From GCA-002841655 sp964446775 (GTDB taxonomy: Bacteria; Patescibacteriota; Patescibacteriia; Patescibacteriales; UBA12465), in assembly GCA_964446775.1 (NCBI GenBank), contig CAYURA010000011.1:1-21289 (forward strand): a stretch of DNA of 21,289 bases, written 5' to 3'. How positions within the stretch are numbered: position 1 is the first letter of the stretch; each line of letters starts with the position of its first letter. The position numbers were made by a program, and so were the translations under genes. The notes beneath the pieces were generated by a model, which saw only the letters and a list, made by a program, of their open reading frames with translations, was not told the origin of the DNA and made no database searches. This document shows, piece after piece, positions 7,984 through 12,945 of the stretch.

Positions 7984-8000
7984 AAAAATTTAAAATTTTT
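7984..8000. promoter_or_regulatory. AT-rich inverted repeat in the divergent spacer (possible operator)
   Basis: AAAAATT (7984-7990) and AATTTTT (7994-8000) form an inverted repeat with a 3-bp centre, roughly midway between the divergent starts at 7945 and 8114. In such AT-rich DNA this may be chance. It is noted because one flanking gene encodes a winged-helix protein. Confidence 0.25.
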
Positions 8001-8034
8001 CTAGATTAAACTTTATTTATTTTCATCTTTATAG

Positions 8035-8085
8035 TATAATATAAACAGCTATCAGTCAATCTTTTAGAGCTGGTAAATATATAAT
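8035..8085 (+). promoter_or_regulatory. Two candidate -10 boxes for the PP2C-like gene
   Basis: Perfect TATAAT boxes occur at 8035-8040 and 8080-8085. Neither has a convincing -35 partner (TTTATT at 8012-8017 is the best for the first). RNA from the first would begin near an inverted repeat CAGCT / AGCTG (8046-8050 and 8068-8072), placing a small hairpin at the 5' end. The second would leave a leader of about 22 nt. Confidence 0.4.
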
Positions 8086-8113
8086 CTAACATTCATTTAT
8101 TCCATTTTAACCT

Positions 8114-10366
8114 ATGCATTATAAAATTGCTTCTTTTATTATAAATGCCAGTAAACACCAAACTGGATCACGTGAAGTCTATGTTTTTCAACCAGATTCT
8201 CAAAGGGAGGATTTAGCTGGTAAAATTTTTTTGATTGCTGAGATTGGCGGGAAAAAAGCTGATGCCAAGGCTGCGATTGATTTTATATTAGACAGTATTA
8301 ATCGCTTCTATTATGAAGATGAAAAAATATTTCTTCAAGATAAGGTTGAAGGGCTTACAATTGAAAATATTTTTGAAGCCGCAGTGGCTAAAATAAATAA
8401 AGCTTTATTAGATTTCTTAAATTCTGAAAAAATATTTCTACAACCTAAAGATAGCAGTGTTACTTTAGGGCTTATTTTTGAAGATAAATTATACTTTAGT
8501 AATTTTGGTAGAAATAAAGCTTTTTTAATTTTTCCTCAAACTGATAACTATGAACTAATAAATGTTGAAACAAACGCCACTGATGAGAGTAATCTAAAAA
8601 TAGATAATGAAAATTTAAATCCAAAATTCTTTTCTTCGGTTATTAGTGGTAAAGTGCCAACAGCGTCATATTTTCTTTTTTGTAATGATGTTTTAGTTGA
8701 GTATCTGTCAAATGATGAGCTAATTAATATCATTACTAAACTCCCACCTGTGGTAGCGGCTGAACAAATCAGAACTATTTTAGCTAAGCTCAACTCATAT
8801 GTTCCTTTTCTTGGCATTATCATTAAAAATACTTTTGGTATAAGTTTAAAAGACTTAAAAGACGAGTCCCATATTGGATCCCCAGAGGCTGCACATTTAT
8901 CTATTTCTTCTTTAAATAGTACGGAGAATAGAACAGAAAAAATTTTAGCACCAAGGGGAATTTTTAACTTCAAGAAATTAGCTATTATTTATCGAAAAGT
9001 AATTAATAAGAAGCAAAATATTTTCAGACGTCAATTAAAGAAAACTGAGTCAAATGAGCCACAACTATCAAGCTCTTCAGCTGAGAAGAAGCTAAAGGGC
9101 AAATCAAATCTAATCAAAGAAAAAATGTTTTTTGGTCGCAGTCGTTCAAGGCTAAATATTTTATTTAAGACGATTGGTCGAATATTCGTCAATATTTTTA
9201 ATCCTAATTACTGGCTTAGTTTATCTCAATCAATAAAAAACTTTTTTTTAAAATTATCTAAAAAAAATAAAGTTATTTTTTTCCTGTTAATTATTGTAAT
9301 AATAATCTTGATATTGAGTATCCTTACAACTAGTTCTAGTAAACAAAAAAAATTTCAAGAGGAATCTTTTAGTGAGTCCATGTCTAGTTTAAGGTTGAAG
9401 TCTGATCAACTAGAACCATATTTGCTTTATGATAATTATGACGCCGCCAAAACTTTAATTGGTGATATTTTATTAACTTTAGATGAACTTAACCCAAGAA
9501 ACTCAGATCAAGAACAAAGAATTAATGATTTAAGAATAGAGATCCAAAAGAGTAAATCTAAAATACAAAAATTAACTACCATCTATGAACCTCAGCTAGT
9601 CTATGATTATAATGAACATAATTCTGCTGCTGAGACTAGAAACATAATTGCAATAGATGAAAAAATTTATGCTGCCGATCCTTTAGCTAAGGCTATTTAT
9701 ATCTGGAATAAGAGGGATAATACAGCTAGCTCAATTCTTTTAAATGGAGAAATTAACTCATTAAATCAACCTTTGATTAATGCAGGCAAATTATATTATT
9801 TAAACGATAAATCTTTAGTTACTGTAGATCCAAATACAAATAAAACTAATAATATTGGACTTCAAGGCTTTGGCGCTGATGACAATTTAGATAATTTTTC
9901 ATTCTTTAATTCTAATTTCTATGCTCTTTCTGCCTCAAACAATCAGATATATAAGTTGTACTTTAATCAGAATATGAATAGTTATGGTGAACGCAGCAAT
10001 TGGTTAAAAGAGGATGCTTCTTTGGGCAATGCTATAGGAATGGCTATAACTGGAGATATATTCACTCTCCATAATGATGGTAATTTAAATAAATTTAGAC
10101 TTGGTAAACTTGAAGAATTTAATCTTGAAGCAATTGATCCTATCTTAGATAGTGCCTCCCTGCTTAAATATTTTGACATTGATGATAAAAATTTATTTAT
10201 TTTTGATAGAAGTAGCAAAAGATTAGTTGTTTTTGGGCTTGATGGAAAATTAAATCAGCAATATAAATTTCCTAGTTTAAACAATATTAAAGATTTTTCT
10301 ATATCTGAAGATGGATTAATAGGATATATTTTGAACGATGACTCTGTTTATCAATTTGACTTATAG
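8114..10366 (+). CDS. PP2C-like pseudophosphatase, membrane helix and beta-propeller protein
   Basis: A 750-residue protein with four parts. Residues 1-245 follow a PP2C/PPM phosphatase layout with the metal ligands mostly replaced: the D-G-x-G-G motif appears as A-E-I-G-G (42-46), the G-D-S-R motif as G-R-N-K (132-135), and the S-D-G-L motif as N-D-V-L (191-194). Residues about 280-385 are basic and probably cytoplasmic. A single membrane helix spans about 387-406. Residues 412-487 are likely coiled-coil. Residues about 495-750 form an external beta-propeller-like domain with repeats such as I-Y-I-W-N-K-R-D. This is a receptor-like layout, with an inactive phosphatase fold inside linked to a propeller outside. 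It is divergent from the wHTH-DUF4012 pair. Catalytic activity is unlikely, and a binding or scaffolding role is inferred. No Shine-Dalgarno sequence is seen. Confidence 0.7.
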   Translation: MHYKIASFIINASKHQTGSREVYVFQPDSQREDLAGKIFLIAEIGGKKADAKAAIDFILDSINRFYYEDEKIFLQDKVEGLTIENIFEAAVAKINKALLDFLNSEKIFLQPKDSSVTLGLIFEDKLYFSNFGRNKAFLIFPQTDNYELINVETNATDESNLKIDNENLNPKFFSSVISGKVPTASYFLFCNDVLVEYLSNDELINIITKLPPVVAAEQIRTILAKLNSYVPFLGIIIKNTFGISLKDLKDESHIGSPEAAHLSISSLNSTENRTEKILAPRGIFNFKKLAIIYRKVINKKQNIFRRQLKKTESNEPQLSSSSAEKKLKGKSNLIKEKMFFGRSRSRLNILFKTIGRIFVNIFNPNYWLSLSQSIKNFFLKLSKKNKVIFFLLIIVIIILILSILTTSSSKQKKFQEESFSESMSSLRLKSDQLEPYLLYDNYDAAKTLIGDILLTLDELNPRNSDQEQRINDLRIEIQKSKSKIQKLTTIYEPQLVYDYNEHNSAAETRNIIAIDEKIYAADPLAKAIYIWNKRDNTASSILLNGEINSLNQPLINAGKLYYLNDKSLVTVDPNTNKTNNIGLQGFGADDNLDNFSFFNSNFYALSASNNQIYKLYFNQNMNSYGERSNWLKEDASLGNAIGMAITGDIFTLHNDGNLNKFRLGKLEEFNLEAIDPILDSASLLKYFDIDDKNLFIFDRSSKRLVVFGLDGKLNQQYKFPSLNNIKDFSISEDGLIGYILNDDSVYQFDL

Positions 10367-10388
10367 TTTAATTTGTTGTATTTACAAG

Positions 10389-10414
10389 AAAAAAACCGCA
10401 TAAGCGGCTTTTTT
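10389..10414. terminator. Bidirectional terminator between the PP2C-like gene and rplL
   Basis: CCGC (10396-10399) and GCGG (10404-10407) pair around a 4-nt loop and are flanked by A and T runs on both sides. Leftwards, the stem is followed by seven T. Rightwards, it is followed by C then six T. It therefore serves both convergent units, more strongly rplL. Confidence 0.8.
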
Positions 10415-10434
10415 GCTAATCAATAATAAATCGA

Positions 10435-10854
10435 TTATTTTAGAGTTACCTTTGCACCAGCTTCTTCTAATTGCTTCTTTAAAGCTTCAGCCTCATCTTT
10501 CTTTAGATCTTCTTTAATAATGCTAGGAGCAGCATCAACTAAATCCTTAGCTTCTTTTAAACCCATCTCTGTTACTACTCTAACAACTTTGATAACGCTA
10601 ATTTTACTAGCACCAGCTTCAGTTAACTCTACATTAAAACTATCTTTTTCTTCTACAGCAGCAGCTGCAGGAGCACCATTACCAGCCATCATCATTGCTG
10701 GAGCGGCTGCAGAAACACCAAATTTACCTTCTAATATTTTAACTAACTCCGATAAATCTAGCACACTCATTTTCTCAATTTCGCTCACAATTTTTTCAAA
10801 TTTAGCAGGCACAACTACATCTTCGCTGGCCTCTTTTTTTACTTCTTCTGACAT
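10435..10854 (-). CDS. rplL: 50S ribosomal protein bL12 (L7/L12)
   Basis: A 139-residue ribosomal stalk protein that recruits translation factors. The N-terminal dimerisation domain is about 15-46 (E-K-M-S-V-L-D-L-S-E-L-V-K). It is followed by an alanine/methionine-rich hinge (48-66) and the C-terminal factor-binding domain (70-139) with the conserved K-V-V-R-x-V-T-E-x-G-L-K-E-A-K-D-L-V core. It is slightly longer than usual because of about 14 acidic N-terminal residues. It lies 46 bp downstream of rplJ in the normal rplJL order and shares its regulated promoter. The nearest GGAG is 18 nt before the ATG, inside a small hairpin, and an in-frame stop excludes an upstream start. Confidence 0.97.
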   Translation of the reverse strand: MSEEVKKEASEDVVVPAKFEKIVSEIEKMSVLDLSELVKILEGKFGVSAAAPAMMMAGNGAPAAAAVEEKDSFNVELTEAGASKISVIKVVRVVTEMGLKEAKDLVDAAPSIIKEDLKKDEAEALKKQLEEAGAKVTLK

Positions 10855-10871
10855 ATTTTTTAATGATTAAC

Positions 10872-10885
10872 TCTCCTAACGGAGA
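10872..10885 (-). promoter_or_regulatory. Small hairpin in the rplJ-rplL spacer
   Basis: Read leftwards, TCTCC and GGAGA pair around GTTA. The 3' arm holds the only purine-rich Shine-Dalgarno-like sequence ahead of rplL, so folding could modulate rplL translation. The effect is inferred. Confidence 0.4.
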
Positions 10886-10900
10886 AATTTTTATAAATTA

Positions 10901-11431
10901 TTACTTTTTTTCTTCAATGGCTTTTAGCACATAAACCAAATTTCTTAAGTTACCTGCTAAAACATTAACGAAACCGGAGACAGGGGCGTTGATTGAGCCC
11001 ACTAACTTGGCATATAACTCTTGCTTACTTGGTAATTTAGCAAAGGTTTCGATGTCTTCTTTGGAGAGTAATTTACCCTCTAAGATTCCTCCTAAGAAAT
11101 GCAGCTTATCTGCTTTTTCCTTGTCTTTGCGAAAGTTATCAATGATTTTAGCAGCCGCAAGTTCATCTCCATAGGAGAAAACAACTGCTAACTTACCATC
11201 AAGAGACTTTACGTCCAAGCCGTCCACGCCTTGATTTTTGAGCGCTAAATTCAAGAGAGTCTTTTTAGCAACGTAGTATTCACCATTTTCTTGGTTTAAC
11301 TGGTCGCGTAAAATCTCGTTGTCTTTAACACCCAAAGCATTAAAACCGGCAAAAATGATTGATTTGGCTTCACCAATCTTTTTTTCCAAGCTTCTCAGGA
11401 TTTCCTCCTTTTGGACTTTGCTTTTTGGCAT
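10901..11431 (-). CDS. rplJ: 50S ribosomal protein uL10
   Basis: A 176-residue stalk base protein that binds 23S rRNA and carries L7/L12 dimers. The N-terminal RNA-binding domain has the usual K-S-I-I-F-A-G-F-N-A-L-G pattern (23-34) and K-K-T-L-L-N-L-A-L (57-65). The middle holds L-H-F-L-G-G-I-L-E-G-K. The C-terminal helix (about 155-176) is where L12 dimers attach. Its length is normal. It is preceded by a 165-nt leader holding an L10 leader element and an attenuator, so expression is probably autoregulated by the L10-L12 complex. It heads the rplJ-rplL unit. No Shine-Dalgarno sequence is evident; a 5-bp hairpin (11444-11460) lies just before the start. Confidence 0.97.
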   Translation of the reverse strand: MPKSKVQKEEILRSLEKKIGEAKSIIFAGFNALGVKDNEILRDQLNQENGEYYVAKKTLLNLALKNQGVDGLDVKSLDGKLAVVFSYGDELAAAKIIDNFRKDKEKADKLHFLGGILEGKLLSKEDIETFAKLPSKQELYAKLVGSINAPVSGFVNVLAGNLRNLVYVLKAIEEKK

Positions 11432-11443
11432 ATTATTTTATTA

Positions 11444-11460
11444 AGCGTTGATAAGACGCT
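11444..11460 (-). promoter_or_regulatory. Hairpin just upstream of the rplJ start codon
   Basis: AGCGT and ACGCT pair around a 7-nt loop, ending 12 nt before the rplJ ATG. It may present or occlude the start site; the function is not known. Confidence 0.35.
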
Positions 11461-11490
11461 GATTTATAAGTACAATTTGTGCCTAAATTT

Positions 11491-11517
11491 AAAAAAATCC
11501 ATGGCCAGACCACAGAT
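11491..11517 (-). terminator. Attenuator terminator in the rplJL leader
   Basis: Read leftwards, ATCTGTGG (11517-11510) pairs with CCATGGAT (11504-11497; 8 bp with two G-U pairs) around loop TCTGG, then six T (11496-11491). Its 5' arm is the same sequence that closes the L10 leader element, so the two structures exclude each other. Confidence 0.75.
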
Positions 11518-11583
11518 GTAAGGAAAGCAAAAAATGCTAATAATTACCTCGGTAAGACTTATTTGTCTGCTTACTGTCTGTGG
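11510..11583 (-). promoter_or_regulatory. L10 leader (ribosomal protein L10/L12 autoregulatory RNA)
   Basis: The RNA read leftwards matches the known L10 leader pattern. A closing stem CCACAGA (11583-11577) pairs with TCTGTGG (11516-11510). Inside it is a hairpin GTAAG-CA-GAC / GTCTTAC with a two-base bulge, then the conserved ACCGAGGT segment and a small AGCA/TGCT hairpin. In other bacteria the L10-L12 complex binds this RNA to adjust rplJL expression. Its position directly ahead of rplJ confirms the call. Confidence 0.85.
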
Positions 11584-11603
11584 TATTATTTAATTGTGCT
11601 TAC

Positions 11604-11631
11604 ATCTTAGCAAAGTGGGAAAGCTTGTCAA
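11604..11631 (-). promoter_or_regulatory. rplJL promoter
   Basis: Read leftwards, a perfect TTGACA (11626-11631) is separated by 16 bp from TAAGAT (11604-11609), preceded by TGC (extended -10). Transcription would begin near 11597, just before the L10 leader, giving a leader of about 165 nt. Confidence 0.8.
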
Positions 11632-11668
11632 GAGCTAAGTAGTCTATTCATTATTATTTAGTAGATTA

Positions 11669-12850
11669 TTAATAAGTTGTATTTTTTTTGGCTGCTCTTT
11701 TTCTAGCATAATTAGCAAAGCGGTGAGCTTCTTCCCTTACTTGCAAAAGAGTGGGTTTTAAAATAGAGGCTAGATCTTTAAAGTTTTTCTTAACTCCTTT
11801 AGGAAATATTAATTTATCTCCACTGTATTTTGAAATGCCAACTAAGGGTAATTCAATATTTAATTTTGCAAGTTCTTTACTTAAAAAAATTATTTGCGGA
11901 CTACCACCATCAATCATGATTAAATCAGGTCGAGGCCATTCGCTATGTTTAAAACGCCTAACTATTACTTCTAGCAAAGCTCGCTCATCATCAGCGGCAG
12001 GTGCTTCTTTTATTTTAAATATACGATAGGAAAAAGAATTTTTTAAACCATTTTCAAAGACAACCATAGAAGCATAGCTTTCTTTGCCCTGAAAATGAGA
12101 AATGTCGTAACCTTCTATTCTTTGAGCGCTACCCTGACCAAGAGCAGTATCTTTTTCTAAAAGTGAAACATCTTGAATGTGGCGCAGGGCTAAAGCTTGT
12201 TCAGGGTTGTCTTTTTCTAACTTCGCTAATAATTTTTCTTTCTTACCCTCAAGAAATAGAATTAAATTTTTAATATTTTTTTTATAATCTTGACTATTTA
12301 TTTTATTGATACAGATACCCGGGCAAAGCCCAATTTGATAATCAAAACAAGCCTTATCTTGATGAGGACTGCAAAGACTATAGGGGAAAATGTGTCTTAA
12401 AATTTTTAGTGCCTTGGAAATTAAATGATATGATTGATAGGGGCCAAAAATTTTATAATTCACACTGGGGAATTTTTTAAGGTCGTTAGCTCTAATAAGG
12501 ATTGGTTTTGGAAATTCAGCTTTATGGTCAAGAGCAATGTAGATAAAGGAACGATCATCACGATCGACAATATTATATTTAGGCCAATATTTTTTTATTT
12601 TTTCAGCCTCTAGTATTATCGCTTCAAGCAAACTATCACAAACTATGTAGGTAAATTTATCTGCCTGGGAAACCATTTCAGCTATCCTTTGATCAAGCCC
12701 ATTTAAAAAATATTGACTTAATCTATTTCGTAAATCATTAGCTCGTCCAACATAAAGAATTGTATTATTCTGATGCCAGAAATAGACTCCACTTTGATGT
12801 GGGACCTTATTTAGATCATTTTTTAATTTTAATAAATTAGGTATTGACAT
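11669..12850 (-). CDS. uvrC: UvrC excinuclease subunit, compact form
   Basis: A 393-residue version of the nucleotide excision repair nuclease, normally about 600 residues. The GIY-YIG nuclease (about 17-95) has G-V-Y (21-23), Y-V-G-R-A (33-37), R41 and E81. The four cysteines typical of UvrC are kept (160, 168, 176, 180). A shortened UVR-like helical pair is at about 195-233. The RNase H-like nuclease follows almost at once, with D249 in Y-D-I-S-H, the D-D pair 287-288, D314 in I-D-G-G, and H376 in E-E-A-H-R-F-A. Missing are the roughly 140 residues usually between the UVR motif and the RNase H domain, and the C-terminal helix-hairpin-helix pair. Both nuclease sites look intact, so dual incision is plausible. 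It lies 93 bp after uvrA; a plus-strand RNA signal occupies that gap. Confidence 0.9.
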   Translation of the reverse strand: MSIPNLLKLKNDLNKVPHQSGVYFWHQNNTILYVGRANDLRNRLSQYFLNGLDQRIAEMVSQADKFTYIVCDSLLEAIILEAEKIKKYWPKYNIVDRDDRSFIYIALDHKAEFPKPILIRANDLKKFPSVNYKIFGPYQSYHLISKALKILRHIFPYSLCSPHQDKACFDYQIGLCPGICINKINSQDYKKNIKNLILFLEGKKEKLLAKLEKDNPEQALALRHIQDVSLLEKDTALGQGSAQRIEGYDISHFQGKESYASMVVFENGLKNSFSYRIFKIKEAPAADDERALLEVIVRRFKHSEWPRPDLIMIDGGSPQIIFLSKELAKLNIELPLVGISKYSGDKLIFPKGVKKNFKDLASILKPTLLQVREEAHRFANYARKRAAKKNTTY

Positions 12851-12872
12851 TTAATTAATTTTCGAGTATCAT
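12844..12872 (+). promoter_or_regulatory. Plus-strand promoter between uvrC and uvrA
   Basis: Perfect TTGACA (12844-12849) is separated by exactly 17 bp from TATCAT (12867-12872, five of six). It points away from uvrC, opposite to the uvr operon. Its -35 box overlaps the uvrC start codon. The only thing downstream on this strand is a terminator at 12911-12945. Confidence 0.6.
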
Positions 12873-12878
12873 ATATTT

Positions 12879-12945
12879 AGTAACTTGTAATCCTCTTTTT
12901 ACTCTACCCCACCGGGTTTGTGTCAATCACATTCCCGGTTTTTTT
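12879..12945 (+). ncRNA. Candidate cis-antisense small RNA in the uvrA-uvrC spacer
   Basis: The predicted transcript is about 67 nt, from a near-consensus promoter to a strong rightward terminator. It is fully complementary to the uvrA-uvrC intercistronic mRNA, from the uvrA stop codon to 28 nt before the uvrC ATG. Its first half is pyrimidine-rich and unstructured; its second half is the terminator hairpin. It has no usable open frame. No known RNA family is recognised. If real, it could tune uvrC translation or decay of the operon mRNA. Confidence 0.45.
12911..12945 (+). terminator. Rightward intrinsic terminator in the uvrA-uvrC spacer
   Basis: ACCGGG (12911-12916) pairs with CCCGGT (12934-12939). 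A symmetric TT/TT internal loop and an inner TGTG/CACA stem sit within it, and it ends in a T run to 12945. Leftwards there is no T tract. No plus-strand gene lies upstream, which is why it is linked to the small promoter at 12844-12872. Confidence 0.7.

Noticed and set aside
10520..10870. Open frame of 116 codons on the plus strand across rplL
   Set aside because: It is the antisense shadow of rplL, low in complexity (Ala/Ser/Thr/Leu), with no promoter or ribosome site. The rplL protein is unmistakable.
12901..12926. Leftward TTGACA (12921-12926) followed by TAGAGT (12901-12906) as a uvrC promoter
   Set aside because: The spacing is only 14 bp and the -35 lies in the loop of the terminator hairpin. 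uvrC is more simply expressed from the operon.
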